A DNA stretch of 64,000 bases from CAWBLP01 sp963789495 (GCA_963789495.1 CAWBLP010000018.1:186001-250000), one strand, 5' to 3'. Positions 51,646-60,956 are shown, counted from the first letter of the stretch. The notes: generated by a model not told the origin, from the sequence alone. Program-made: numbers and translations.

Positions 51646-52278
51646 ATGACCGATGAGCCGGACTGGCTGCTGTGGGCGCGGGAGATCCAGGCCACCGCGC
51701 AGACCGGGCTCGCCTTCACCAAGGATCCGTACGACGCCGAACGCTATCTGGCCCTGCGCCGGCTGGCGGTCCGCATCCTGGCGGCCCATAGCGGCGCCGA
51801 TACCGCCCGCATCGCCGCGCTGTTCGACCGCGAGGTCGGCTATGCGACGCCGAAAATCGGCGTGCGCGGCGCCGTGTTCGATCCCGACGGCCGCATCCTG
51901 CTGGTGCGCGAGGCCGCGGATGGCGGCCGCTGGACGCTGCCCGGCGGCTGGGCGGAGGTGAACCAGACCCTCGCCAAATCCGTGGTCCGCGAAGTGGCGG
52001 AGGAGTCCGGCTACACGGTGCGGGCTGAAAAACTTGCCGCGCTGTGGGACCGTGCGCGGCAGGGCCATCCGGTCGGCGCGTTCTCGATCGTCCGCGCCTT
52101 CTTCATCTGCAGCCTGCAAGGCGGCACCGCGCGCACCAGCCTGGAGACCACCGAGGTCGGATGGTTCGCCGAAGCGGCGCTGCCCGCGGACCTGTCGCCT
52201 GGCCGCATCCTGCCGCACCAGCTGGCGCGCATGTTCGCGCATTTCCGGCAGCCGACACTGCCGACGGAGTTCGAGTAG
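51646..52278 (+). CDS. Nudix hydrolase with N-terminal extension
   Basis: The 210-residue protein has a complete Nudix box (about residues 106-128: Gly-Trp-Ala-Glu...Val-Val-Arg-Glu-Val-Ala-Glu-Glu-Ser-Gly-Tyr) preceded by a 65-residue helical extension, as in the NudE-like/ADP-ribose pyrophosphatase-like group with Asp-Ile-like N-termini. It cleaves a nucleoside diphosphate linked to another group; substrate not predictable. Confidence 0.9.
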   Translation: MTDEPDWLLWAREIQATAQTGLAFTKDPYDAERYLALRRLAVRILAAHSGADTARIAALFDREVGYATPKIGVRGAVFDPDGRILLVREAADGGRWTLPGGWAEVNQTLAKSVVREVAEESGYTVRAEKLAALWDRARQGHPVGAFSIVRAFFICSLQGGTARTSLETTEVGWFAEAALPADLSPGRILPHQLARMFAHFRQPTLPTEFE

Positions 52279-52288
52279 CCGCCGACGC

Positions 52289-52648
52289 CTATTGACCGGT
52301 CGAGCGCCACAGGTCGGTGCGACCCGGACCTGGCTTGCGGCTTCCGGCCTGACCCATCGGCCGGGCCGCGTGATCCTCACACAGCGTGCTGCGGTATGGC
52401 GGATACCAGCACTCGATCGGCACCTCCCAAGGCAGGGCCTCGGAGATTTCGCTGGTCCGCGCCGTCGTCGTGGGCCGATCGGCCGTGGTTGGGAGTCGAT
52501 CGAGTGAAGCCTGCGCCGCGCCCAGGCTCCAAACCGTCATGGCGCCAGCAACCGAGGCGGGCAGCAAAGATAGCGCCCACCGTTTCGATCGCGGATTGGC
52601 AGCGTGCGCAACGCGGTGACGCGGTGGCTGCTTGCCTCGGTCCCTCAT
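52289..52648 (-). CDS. Small hypothetical secreted protein
   Basis: A 119-residue frame with a basic start and a hydrophobic stretch ending Ala-Gln-Ala-Ser (about residues 23-49) resembling a signal peptide; a hydrophilic tail with two cysteines follows (Cys80, Cys90). CGGAGA lies 7 bases upstream. No family recognised; the basic N-terminus is long for a signal peptide. Confidence 0.5.
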   Translation of the reverse strand: MRDRGKQPPRHRVAHAANPRSKRWALSLLPASVAGAMTVWSLGAAQASLDRLPTTADRPTTTARTSEISEALPWEVPIECWYPPYRSTLCEDHAARPMGQAGSRKPGPGRTDLWRSTGQ

Positions 52649-52758
52649 GCGGATCTCCGTTCACGCGCGATGGGCGTACACAGACAACACGTGTGGCGTC
52701 AATTCGAAAGGCCCGGGTGGCATCAACCTATCGCGTGCTCCGGCTGAAGCGGCCACAA

Positions 52759-53373
52759 TCAGCGGCGATGCGCGAGCGCCAGGCCGATGCCCGCACCGAT
52801 CAGACAGCCGCCCGACAGCCGGTTGCGCAGCCGGCCCCGCATCGCCAGCACGCCACGCAGCCGGCCTGCCAGCAGCGCCCACACACCATCGAGCACCACC
52901 GCAACGATCAGGAACGTCACCGACAGCACGGCAAGCTGCGGCCCGATTGGCGCGTCCTGCGCGATGAACTGCGGAAAGAACGCCCCATAGAACAGCAAGG
53001 TCTTTGGATTGGTCAGCGAGATCAGGAAGCCGCGTAGCGCGATTTCCCGCACCGAACGAGGCTGCGGCGGCGTGCGTGTCAGATCGACCGGCGCGGCGCG
53101 CCATTGCCGGATACCCAGGTAGAGCAGGTAGCAGACGCCCAGCCAGCGGATCCAGGTGAACCAGTCGGCCAGCACATCCAGCGTGGCGGTAAGCCCGAAC
53201 GCGGTGAGGACAAGCTGCAGCACGATCGCGCCGGAGGTGCCGGCTACCGTCAGCAATCCGTAGCGCGTTCCATAGGCCATGGTGTTGGCGACGATCAGCG
53301 AAACGTTCGGCCCCGGGATCATGATGAGGATGGCCGAGGCGAGGACGAAGCCGAGATAGAGATGGAACTGCAT
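52759..53373 (-). CDS. LysE/RhtB-family amino acid exporter
   Basis: The 204-residue protein has about six hydrophobic segments and the RhtB-type Met-Ile-Pro-Gly-Pro-Asn near residues 18-23 and Leu-Thr-Asn-Pro-Lys-Thr-Leu-Leu-Phe-Tyr-Gly-Ala-Phe-Phe-Pro near 125-139. It exports amino acids or related metabolites. GGGAAGG precedes the start. Confidence 0.92.
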   Translation of the reverse strand: MQFHLYLGFVLASAILIMIPGPNVSLIVANTMAYGTRYGLLTVAGTSGAIVLQLVLTAFGLTATLDVLADWFTWIRWLGVCYLLYLGIRQWRAAPVDLTRTPPQPRSVREIALRGFLISLTNPKTLLFYGAFFPQFIAQDAPIGPQLAVLSVTFLIVAVVLDGVWALLAGRLRGVLAMRGRLRNRLSGGCLIGAGIGLALAHRR

Positions 53374-53499
53374 GGGAACCGCCTTCCCGTCGGAACAGGT
53401 GTCGGACGCGACGGCCCGCACGATACGGCAGGTGATCGAACTGTCCATCCGGCGGGCGGCCGATCGGCGCCCTGCACCGTGCCTGCCCGCGCCACCGCT

Positions 53500-53818
53500 C
53501 AGCTCCGGCGCGCGGGCGGCGACCATCGCGGCCGGACGCCGTTGCTCGATGAGCCGAACGCCGCGCTGGACCTGGCGCAGCAACGCCGCGCCTACGTTTC
53601 GTGCGCGACCTCGCAGCACGCGACGCCGCAATGGTGGCGGTGCTGCACGCTCCCAACCACGCCGCCGATGCCCGCCAGATGTTGCTGCTGCGCGACGGCC
53701 AGGCGCCGGGGCCGGCGCACCCGCAGCGGTGCTGCCGGGAAAGACCCTCTGCGCGTGACTGGGCGTCGCGGTCGAGGAAGTGCAACGCCCCGACGAGCCG
53801 GCGCGGTTCGCGGTGTGA
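53500..53818 (+). pseudogene. hmuV: Decayed heme-type ABC transporter ATPase (HmuV-like)
   Basis: The C-terminal third of an ABC ATPase survives in three frames. A Ser-Ser-Gly signature-like remnant (near 53510) is followed, in another frame, by Leu-Leu-Asp-Glu-Pro-Asn-Ala-Ala-Leu-Asp-Leu-Ala (from 53542), then by Phe-Val-Arg-Asp-Leu-Ala-Ala-Arg-Asp in the next frame (from 53598) through Leu-Leu-Leu-Arg-Asp-Gly, then Val-Leu-Pro-Gly in a third frame (53729) with an in-frame TGA at 53756, and finally Gly-Val-Ala-Val-Glu-Glu-Val ending at TGA 53816-53818. No Walker A part or partner genes remain. Confidence 0.75.
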
Positions 53819-53839
53819 CGGCGAACGTCGCCCGACGTC

Positions 53840-54622
53840 CTACCCGACCAGCTTGCGCAGGAACCCGGTGCGCTGACCGGCGCCCGCCATCATGAAGCTG
53901 GCGTCCTGACCCGACAGGATGAAGCGCGCGCCCATCTCGATGTAACGCGGCATGATCGCCTCGTTGTAGATGCCGGCCATGCCGGGAAACTTGTTGTGCT
54001 TGCGGCAGGCGGCGATCATCTTCGCATAGGCGTCCGCCACCCGGTCGTTGCCGAAATCGCCGTGGATGCCCATCTCCGCGCACAGATCGTTGCTGCCGAT
54101 CAGCAGCACGTCGACACCCGGCACCGCGGCGATCTCCTCCGCATTGGCAATGGCGGTCGGCGTCTCCAGCATCACCACGGTCAGGTTGGAGTCATTCAAC
54201 GCCTTCGCCGCCTCGCCGGTACTGGCGCTGCGCAAGCCGTAATGCGGGCCGATGCCGCCCATCGAGCGATGGCCGATCGGCGGGTATTTCAGCTTCTCCA
54301 CAACCTCCCGCGCCTCGGCCGCGGTGTCGACATGCGGCATCACGATGCCCAGTGCACCGTTATCCAACGCGCGTGTGGCAATCGAATACTGGCCGTTCGG
54401 CACCCGTGCGATCGGTGCGATTCCGGCATCCAGTGCGGCAACGGATATCTGCGCGCAGGCTTCCAGCGACATGACGCCGTGTTCCATATCCAGGAACAGC
54501 CAGTCGAAGCCCGACACCGCCATCGCCTTGGCGATCTCGACGCTGCGCGTCATGCGCACGCCAACCCCCAGCGACAGCTTGCCCTGCTCCAGTTTCTCAC
54601 GCGCGACGTTACGGACGGTCAT
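53840..54622 (-). CDS. HpcH/HpaI-family aldolase
   Basis: The 260-residue TIM barrel has Asp45-Met-Glu47-His48-Gly and the later Val-Met-Leu-Glu-Thr and Ile-Gly-Ser-Asn-Asp-Leu segments that bind metal and pyruvate in HpcH/HpaI aldolases. It likely cleaves a 4-hydroxy-2-oxo acid or a similar compound to pyruvate or glyoxylate. It is last in a three-gene reverse-strand operon with a serine hydrolase and a PhyH dioxygenase. Confidence 0.92.
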   Translation of the reverse strand: MTVRNVAREKLEQGKLSLGVGVRMTRSVEIAKAMAVSGFDWLFLDMEHGVMSLEACAQISVAALDAGIAPIARVPNGQYSIATRALDNGALGIVMPHVDTAAEAREVVEKLKYPPIGHRSMGGIGPHYGLRSASTGEAAKALNDSNLTVVMLETPTAIANAEEIAAVPGVDVLLIGSNDLCAEMGIHGDFGNDRVADAYAKMIAACRKHNKFPGMAGIYNEAIMPRYIEMGARFILSGQDASFMMAGAGQRTGFLRKLVG

Positions 54623-54637
54623 GGGACGTTTCCTTGA

Positions 54638-56119
54638 TCAGACAAGCGTGTCGATGGCGGTGGCGATCAGCTGGTTCAGCGCGGCGAGATCCATCTTGTG
54701 GTCGGTCTCATTCGCCACCGCAACGGTCAGCCGATGGCGGCGCAGGATGAAGATGCGTTGATCGGATGCGCCCGACGCCCAGGCGGTGTCTTCCGGCAGG
54801 TCCGGGAACAGTCGATCGCTGTTGCTGCGGAAGCAGGCGGCATAGCTGGTGCCGGTATGGGTGGAGGTCAGCGCGTAGTCTGCCCAGCCTTCCGGCAGCA
54901 GGCGCACGCCATCCCACACGCCGTCCTGCAGATACAGCACGCCCAGTTTCGCGTAGTCGCGCAGCGTGGCGAAGCCGGCACCGGAGGCGATGAAGTTGCC
55001 GGTGATATCGGCGGAATGCTGGTAGCTGGTCATGCCGAGCCGATCGGCGAGCAGCGCATAGACGGTCTGGTGATACGGCAGGCCGCGCCGGGTGATCTGG
55101 TCGCGGATGATCGCACCGATCACGTTCATGCCGCTGTTGATGTAGCGGAACACCGCACCGGGCACCGTCGCAACCATGCAGCGCTGCGCAAGATCGAAGG
55201 CATCGCCGGCGTCCTGGTACACCGCGCTGTTCTCGAACCCGATGGTGCAGCGCCCGTCGTCATGCAGCACCGGAAAGCCGAGGCCGGACCGCATGCGCAG
55301 CAGGTGATCGAGCGTGATCAGATGATGCGTGCCGCGGGCGTCGCGCCACAGCGGCGCCGGCGCCGGATCGTACACCGAATTCAGCCAACCATCATGGATC
55401 AGCCGCCCCACCATCGTGCAGCTCATCGCCTTGGTCATCGACCAGCTCGGCGTCGCGCGATCCGCGGCCCCGAACGCGCTGTAGCGTTCCATCAGCACAC
55501 GGTCGGGGGTGGCGATCAGCATCCCGTACGCACCCGAGGATGCAGCGAAGAACGCATCCGTCGCCGCGGCGAGTGCCGCCGGCACCGGCGGATGGCGGTC
55601 CACCGCCTCGCCATGCGGCCAGGCGCGGCCGGCCCCGCTCGCGCGACCGAGCGGCTTTGGATCGAACATCGGCACGGCGTGCTCGCCCAGCACGATGCCG
55701 CCGTAACCGGGACGCGCGACCGCGGCACCGATCACCGGCGCCGGAAACGCCGGGTCGTGCCAGATCGCCGTGGCGCGGCGATCGGCTGGGTCGGTGTCCA
55801 CACGCAGATGGCCGGCTTGCTGCGCCGCGCGCAACTCCGCCTGGATGCCGTCGTCGCCGGCACGTCCGCTCAGCCCGGCCGGCGGCAGCGACCCACGCCA
55901 ACGGAAATGCCGATCCGCCGTCGCTCGGTCGAGGCCGGTGACGAACATCATGTCGGCGTAGCGCTTGGCGGCGAAGTTCACGGTGCGCTGGCGCAGCGCA
56001 CGCCGCGAGGCGTCATACACCACCGGATCGGGCAGGCTGTCGCCGAACGGCTGCGGCGTGCGGTCGAAGATCGCTTCGACGACGGCGGGCGCCGGCGGGG
56101 CGGGCGGACGGACGCTCAC
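54638..56119 (-). CDS. Serine hydrolase, beta-lactamase class C-like
   Basis: The 493-residue protein has the class C/penicillin-binding fold motif Ser-Met-Thr-Lys (Ser-x-x-Lys) in Trp-Ser-Met-Thr-Lys-Ala-Met, with a Tyr-Ile-Asn-type second motif (Tyr-Ile-Asn-Ser-Gly-Met-Asn) later. No signal peptide is seen, so it is probably cytosolic and an esterase or amidase. It overlaps the PhyH gene by four bases, suggesting that it removes an acyl group from the pathway substrate. Confidence 0.88.
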   Translation of the reverse strand: MSVRPPAPPAPAVVEAIFDRTPQPFGDSLPDPVVYDASRRALRQRTVNFAAKRYADMMFVTGLDRATADRHFRWRGSLPPAGLSGRAGDDGIQAELRAAQQAGHLRVDTDPADRRATAIWHDPAFPAPVIGAAVARPGYGGIVLGEHAVPMFDPKPLGRASGAGRAWPHGEAVDRHPPVPAALAAATDAFFAASSGAYGMLIATPDRVLMERYSAFGAADRATPSWSMTKAMSCTMVGRLIHDGWLNSVYDPAPAPLWRDARGTHHLITLDHLLRMRSGLGFPVLHDDGRCTIGFENSAVYQDAGDAFDLAQRCMVATVPGAVFRYINSGMNVIGAIIRDQITRRGLPYHQTVYALLADRLGMTSYQHSADITGNFIASGAGFATLRDYAKLGVLYLQDGVWDGVRLLPEGWADYALTSTHTGTSYAACFRSNSDRLFPDLPEDTAWASGASDQRIFILRRHRLTVAVANETDHKMDLAALNQLIATAIDTLV

Positions 56120-57009
56120 TTCACCGCCTCCGGCTCGCGGGCCGGCGCGGCGGTCTGGAAGTAGCGGTTGCGCATGCCCTTCTGGTTCTCATACAGCGAG
56201 CCCTGCCGCGTCGCCGGCGGCAGCGGCAGGCGCACCGGCACCGGCTTCAGCCGCGGCTCGCGCGCGACACCGGCCACCATCAGCTCGTTGAATTTCGCGA
56301 TCCCGGCGGGATAGCCGAGCAGCGGCCAGGCATCGGCGGTGCGGAACTGGAACAGCAGCAGGCGGCGATCCTGCTCCGACAGATTGGGCGCCGAACCGTG
56401 CACCGCGCGCACATGGTGGATGGTGATGGAGCCCGCCTTGCCGGTCAGTGGAACGGCGGAGGCGTAGTCCACGTCGTGATTGGTTGGGTCCATCGCACCG
56501 CAGAACACGCCATCGGCATGGTGGTCGAACACCGGACCGCGATGGCTGCCGGGCACGATCATCAACGGTCCGTTCTGCATCGCCATGTCGTCGAACATCA
56601 CGCCGACCGCGGCCAGGTCGTCATTGGTATGGGGATAGAACGCCCAGTCCTGGTGCCACTCCACCGGCGCGCCGAAGCCGGCGCATTTCAGGTTCAGCTT
56701 GGCGGTGTCGAAGCGGATGTCCGGCCCCCACAGCGCCTGCAGGGCGGCGACGATCTTGGGATGCCGCGCCAGGCTGGCATAGGCCGGATGGTGCAGATGC
56801 GCGGTCTTGATCCGGCGGACACGCGGGTTCTCCGGCGTGTGGCTGTCCTCCAGATCGTAGATTTCGTTGTGCTGCGTCACGCTGCGGGCGCGCTGCACGA
56901 ATTCGTCGGTGACGTCGCGCAGGCACTGCACTTCATCCTGCGTCAGCACGTCCGGAACGACGATGGCGCCGATCTCGTCGTATTCGGCAATCTGAGCCTT
57001 GGTCAGCAT
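56116..57009 (-). CDS. Phytanoyl-CoA dioxygenase (PhyH)-family oxygenase
   Basis: A 297-residue Fe(II)/2-oxoglutarate dioxygenase of PhyH type: His119 and Asp121 in Trp-His-Gln-Asp-Trp, the distal His in Ala-Val-His-Gly-Ser-Ala-Pro near 206, and Arg near 219 for 2-oxoglutarate. It should hydroxylate an organic acid, lipid or compatible solute. It leads the operon with the serine hydrolase and HpcH aldolase. Confidence 0.9.
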   Translation of the reverse strand: MLTKAQIAEYDEIGAIVVPDVLTQDEVQCLRDVTDEFVQRARSVTQHNEIYDLEDSHTPENPRVRRIKTAHLHHPAYASLARHPKIVAALQALWGPDIRFDTAKLNLKCAGFGAPVEWHQDWAFYPHTNDDLAAVGVMFDDMAMQNGPLMIVPGSHRGPVFDHHADGVFCGAMDPTNHDVDYASAVPLTGKAGSITIHHVRAVHGSAPNLSEQDRRLLLFQFRTADAWPLLGYPAGIAKFNELMVAGVAREPRLKPVPVRLPLPPATRQGSLYENQKGMRNRYFQTAAPAREPEAVK

Positions 57010-57310
57010 GGGGCGTTCCTCCTGCCCGGGATGCTACCACCGGTGTGCCGGTCCGTCATGGCGAGCCGCCGCTTGGGACCCGGCAAGGCGCGGCCCCATG
57101 CGACGCCAATGGCATCGGAGCCGTGCCGACCGGGCATTGCCGGGCTGGCGGTCGATGGTAACTTGATGTCAATCGTCAGGGTGCAAGCTGGATGTCAGTC
57201 GTCAGGGTGCAAGCTGGCGAGTGACTGTTGGCGGCCGCGTGGGACGCAACCGACGCTGGCTGCGGCATTTCAAACCCGGCCCTGTTGATCGAGGATAGAA
57301 GGACCTACCG
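57010..57310. repeat. Gap with a 26-bp direct repeat
   Basis: Two adjacent copies of a 26-bp unit (gatgtcaatcgtcagggtgc plus aagctg) lie at 57165-57190 and 57191-57216 with one mismatch. The repeat sits about 95 bases before the lipoprotein start, in its likely promoter. No gene in the gap. Confidence 0.85.
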
Positions 57311-57778
57311 ATGTCATCGCTGAAGACCACAGCCGGCGGCCTCGCCGCTTTACTGCTGCTGCTAACCGGATGCGTCTCGCAGCCACTGGGCCCGACGGTC
57401 GCGGTGATGCCGGCGCCCGGCAAGCCGTTCGAGGTATTCCGGCAGGATCAGGCGCTGTGCCAGCAATACGCTGACCAGCAGACCGCCGGCGGCGCGCAGC
57501 AGGCCAACAACAAGCAGGTGCTCACCGGCGTGGTCGGTACGGTGCTGGGCGCCGGGCTGGGGGCTGCGATCGGCGGCGGGCGTGGTGCGGCGATCGGTGC
57601 CGGATCCGGGGCCCTGGCGGGCGGGCTGGTGGGCGCCGGGCCGGTCCAGCGGGAGCAGATGGACCTGCAGCAGCGCTACGATCTGGCCTATTCGCAATGC
57701 ATGTATTCGCGCGGAAACCAGGTGCCCGGGCTGCAGCCGTCCTATTATCCGCCGCCATCGTCACAACCTTACGGCTGA
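57311..57778 (+). CDS. Glycine-zipper lipoprotein
   Basis: The 155-residue precursor has a lipobox Leu-Leu-Thr-Gly-Cys at Cys21, two further cysteines (Cys50, Cys130) and a glycine zipper (about 72-108) of repeated Gly-Ala and Gly-x-x-x-Gly, like the lipoprotein of the YMGG/Rickettsia 17-kDa antigen type. It resides in the outer membrane; function unknown. The next gene is another small zipper lipoprotein. Confidence 0.85.
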   Translation: MSSLKTTAGGLAALLLLLTGCVSQPLGPTVAVMPAPGKPFEVFRQDQALCQQYADQQTAGGAQQANNKQVLTGVVGTVLGAGLGAAIGGGRGAAIGAGSGALAGGLVGAGPVQREQMDLQQRYDLAYSQCMYSRGNQVPGLQPSYYPPPSSQPYG

Positions 57779-57896
57779 GGCGACCGCGCCAGGCCTGCCA
57801 CGGCAACGTGAAGCTGCTCGCGCTGTTGATATCGCATCCGCCTCGAATCCGTCCCGTTTGGGGTCCTGTTCGTTGGTCGCTCAACAGCAAAGGATT

Positions 57897-58193
57897 ATGC
57901 GAATGCGATTGGCCCCCACGCTTCTCGCCCTGTCGGCACTCAGCCTGCTGGCGGCCTGCGGGACGAAGGAACCCGAACGGGCTGAAGGAGGAGCGGCGAC
58001 CGGCGCGGCTTCCGGTGCGGCGATCGGAGCGATTGCCGGTCCGCCCGGGATCGTCGGCGGTGCCTTGATCGGCGGCGCGGCAGGCGGGCTGAGCGGGGCT
58101 GCGACCAAGCCGGAGGATGTGAACCTCGGCGCCCCGCCCTGGCACGATAACACCGAAGTCGGACAGAAGGCCGCCAAGCATATGGCGAACTGA
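57897..58193 (+). CDS. Small glycine-zipper lipoprotein
   Basis: The 98-residue precursor has a lipobox Leu-Leu-Ala-Ala-Cys at Cys21 followed by a Gly/Ala zipper (about 30-72) and a hydrophilic tail ending Ala-Lys-His-Met-Ala-Asn. It is close to the preceding lipoprotein in kind and spacing (118 bases), so they may be co-transcribed. Function unknown. Confidence 0.8.
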   Translation: MRMRLAPTLLALSALSLLAACGTKEPERAEGGAATGAASGAAIGAIAGPPGIVGGALIGGAAGGLSGAATKPEDVNLGAPPWHDNTEVGQKAAKHMAN

Positions 58194-58666
58194 TCGGGAG
58201 CGTCGCTCCAGCCGGAGCAACGGTCCCGATCGTCCCGGGCGAAGGCCCGGGACGCAAGCCTTGCCGACCCTGGAGCCTGCCTTGCCGGCGAGGACGGCCA
58301 GGCAGTGGGTCATGCGGTCCTCGCCACCACTCGGAGGCCAGCGTGCCGGCGGCCGCCACGACGGGTAGCACGCGCCTCGCGTCATGACAGACCCACATCA
58401 TAGCCGAGCTTGAGGCACGCTCCCCCCGGCGCCGTGGGTGGACTTAACCCGGCAATCTACCCGAGGAAGAGCATGCAGCGCGACCCGATCGTTCCGGTGT
58501 CGATGGCTGGTTCAGGACCGGCATGGGGGGAACCGGACGTGCCCGGTCGGCAACTCGACGTGGCCGACCGATCACTTGCCGCGTCTGATAGATTGACGCG
58601 TTCCGCCTACTTGAGGCGCCCAGAGGCAGGCCCCAGAACGACCACCCGCCCCTGAAACAGCCAGAC
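58194..58666. repeat. Gap with a perfect palindrome
   Basis: A 9-bp perfect stem GTCCCGGGC-GAAG-GCCCGGGAC lies at 58232-58253, of the REP-like family. The rest of the 470 bases before the rpsD stop shows no gene. Confidence 0.6.
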
Positions 58667-59281
58667 TCAGCGGGAGTAGAATTCCACCACCAGGTTCGGC
58701 TCCATCTGCACCGGGTAGGGGACATCCGACAGCTTCGGCGCGCGGGTGAAGCGGCCCTTCATTGCTCGGTGATCCACCTCCAGGTACTCCGGCACGTCAC
58801 GCTCCGAGCTCTGCGCGGCGTCCAGCACCATCGCCAGCTGCTTGGACTTCTCCTTCACCTCGATCGTGTCGTTGTCCTTGACCTGATACGAGGGAATGTT
58901 GAGCCGGCGCCCGTTGATCAGCACATGGCCGTGTGAGACGAACTGCCGCGCCGCGAACGGCGTCATGGCGAATTTCAGGCGGTAGCAGACCGCGTCCAGC
59001 CGGCGCTCCAGCAGCTCGATCAGGCTCTCCGAGGTGTCGCCCTTGCGGCGCACGGCCTCGTCGTAATACTTGCGGAACTGCTTTTCGCCGATATTGCCGT
59101 AATAGCCCTTCAGTTTCTGCTTCGCCATCAACTGCGTGCCGAAGTCGGTCACCTTCTTGCGGCGCTGCCCGTGCTGGCCAGGCCCGTATTCCCGCTTGTT
59201 GATCGGCGACTTCGACCGGCCCCACAGGTTGACGCCCAGTCGGCGGTTGATCTTGTACTTGCTCGCGACGCGCTTGGTCAT
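58667..59281 (-). CDS. rpsD: 30S ribosomal protein S4
   Basis: The 204-residue protein is full-length S4: Met-Thr-Lys-Arg-Val-Ala-Ser-Lys-Tyr N-terminus, the S4 RNA-binding segment Ser-His-Gly-His-Val-Leu-Ile-Asn-Gly-Arg and the C-terminal Pro-Asn-Leu-Val-Val-Glu-Phe-Tyr-Ser-Arg. It binds 16S rRNA early in assembly. It stands alone here and not in the alpha operon, as is common in alphaproteobacteria. Confidence 0.98.
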   Translation of the reverse strand: MTKRVASKYKINRRLGVNLWGRSKSPINKREYGPGQHGQRRKKVTDFGTQLMAKQKLKGYYGNIGEKQFRKYYDEAVRRKGDTSESLIELLERRLDAVCYRLKFAMTPFAARQFVSHGHVLINGRRLNIPSYQVKDNDTIEVKEKSKQLAMVLDAAQSSERDVPEYLEVDHRAMKGRFTRAPKLSDVPYPVQMEPNLVVEFYSR

Positions 59282-59480
59282 GGTTGCGCGCAGTCCTTCT
59301 TCTATGTTGTTGCACCGGTAGGCCTCGCGGCAACGCCACGCGACGGGGCAGACCCCGAGGGCCTGTCCACGTTCCCGGCAATAGCAGGCACGCCGCGTTG
59401 ATCTGCGGCGTGCCCGCGCGGCGTATAGGCGTCGGCGGGAGGAACTGTCAAACCGCAGCGCCGGCAAACCGGCCGCAGCG

Positions 59481-60956
59481 CTACCAGGGCATCACCTTGC
59501 GGCCCATCAGATGGTCGAACAGGGTGCGGAAATTGGCCTGGGCCAGCACGTGCCCATCAGTGGAATCGACCACTCCGCACGCCACGCAAGGGTCGCGCGC
59601 CGCCATGCCGGCCGTGGTGCCGTTGGCGATCGCGCCGAACATCCGCCGCGCATCCCGCAGCACCGGCCCGTTGCGCACGCGGTCCACCGGTTCGGCGGCA
59701 TTGCCCACCGTGTCATATGGCGCCACTACATAGCAGCACGGATGCACCTGGCCGTTCGCGTTGATGCTGATGCTGGAATACAGATAGTCGCAGCCGAAAT
59801 ACCCGTGCCCGTCCCGCTGCCGCGCCGCCAACTTGCGCCAGCCGGCCTCGATGCCGGGTTCCGGGATATGGGAGGACCGGTCAGGCTTGTGGCCGTGCAG
59901 TGTGGCGCTGATCGGCGGCGCGGTGATGCCGGGCTCGACGCCGAACTGATCCACCCCCAGCGCGGTGGCGAGCGTGCGGGCCGCCTCGATCTCGTGGCGG
60001 TTCCATTCGAATTCCAGGTAGCGCCAGTAGAGATAGGGGGTCGGCCGGCCCAGCCGCCGCTTCGCTGCGACCAACTGGCGGATGTTCTCGATCACCAGGT
60101 CCAGCTCGCCGCCCTTGCGGTAGATCTCGTAGGTCTCCTGCGTCGCCCCGTCGATCGACAGGATCAGCGAATCGACGCCGGAACTGACCAGCGCCTCGAT
60201 CGCGTCAGGCTTCATCGGCACCGACAGGTTGGTGCTGATCAGCACCCAGATGTCATGCCGTTTGCAGCGCTCGATCAGTTCGGGCAGGTGCTTGTTCAGC
60301 AGCGGCTCGCCCCATAGCGACAGCCAGATGCGGGCCAGGCCGTCGCCGTAATTTTGCAGGATCTTCTCGATCTGCGGCACGGTCATGATCTGCATCGTGT
60401 AGCCGTCACGGCGGATCATCTCCCCCGCGCAGTTCGGACAGTGCAGCTGGCAGGAGAAGCACGGATCGATATGCCCGATCACCGGCAGCGCGGTGGTTTG
60501 GATCACATGCGACAGACGCTCGCGCTCGTTCAGGATCAGGTTGTCGAGCTTCTTCACCCGCAGCGGCGGCAGGGTAGCGGCCTCAGCGGCGACCTGCTGT
60601 TCAGGGAAGCCCACTTGCGGCGCCAGCGTGCCGATCGGGACCCCGTCGGCGTAGAACCCGATCGGCACCGCCTGCGCGCCCTGCAATCCGCCGGGCAGCG
60701 TCAGGGTGACGTCGAAGCCACAATTGCGCGCCAGACGGCCATCATAGGCGATGACGTCCGGGCGGGCGAGGTGGCACGGGAAGCTGTATTCATGCGCGCC
60801 GATGCGGGCACGGCCGGTCACCCGGGCGCCCACCCGCCCGCCCACCGGGCTGTACCAGCCGGTGATGGTCAGGAACCCGCGCGTGCCATCGATGGCATGC
60901 AGGTAGTCTGCATTCTCGATGAAGCCGAGCCCATCCTGGGGCGGATTTTGCGACAT
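59481..60956 (-). CDS. Radical SAM protein with N-terminal extension and SPASM-like C-terminus
   Basis: The 491-residue protein has a beta-rich N-terminal domain (about 11-115, with Thr-Ile-Thr-Gly-Trp-Tyr-Ser-Pro), then a radical SAM motif Cys169-x3-Cys173-x2-Cys176 preceded by an extra Cys166, and C-terminal cysteines (Phe-Gly-Cys; Pro-Cys-Cys-Tyr; Asp-Pro-Cys-Val-Ala-Cys-Gly) for an auxiliary cluster. Such enzymes modify peptides or sugars by radical chemistry. It is on the same strand as the other radical SAM gene, 585 bases beyond that gene's stop; the N-terminal domain may instead point to a saccharide-related role. Confidence 0.85.
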   Translation of the reverse strand: MSQNPPQDGLGFIENADYLHAIDGTRGFLTITGWYSPVGGRVGARVTGRARIGAHEYSFPCHLARPDVIAYDGRLARNCGFDVTLTLPGGLQGAQAVPIGFYADGVPIGTLAPQVGFPEQQVAAEAATLPPLRVKKLDNLILNERERLSHVIQTTALPVIGHIDPCFSCQLHCPNCAGEMIRRDGYTMQIMTVPQIEKILQNYGDGLARIWLSLWGEPLLNKHLPELIERCKRHDIWVLISTNLSVPMKPDAIEALVSSGVDSLILSIDGATQETYEIYRKGGELDLVIENIRQLVAAKRRLGRPTPYLYWRYLEFEWNRHEIEAARTLATALGVDQFGVEPGITAPPISATLHGHKPDRSSHIPEPGIEAGWRKLAARQRDGHGYFGCDYLYSSISINANGQVHPCCYVVAPYDTVGNAAEPVDRVRNGPVLRDARRMFGAIANGTTAGMAARDPCVACGVVDSTDGHVLAQANFRTLFDHLMGRKVMPW

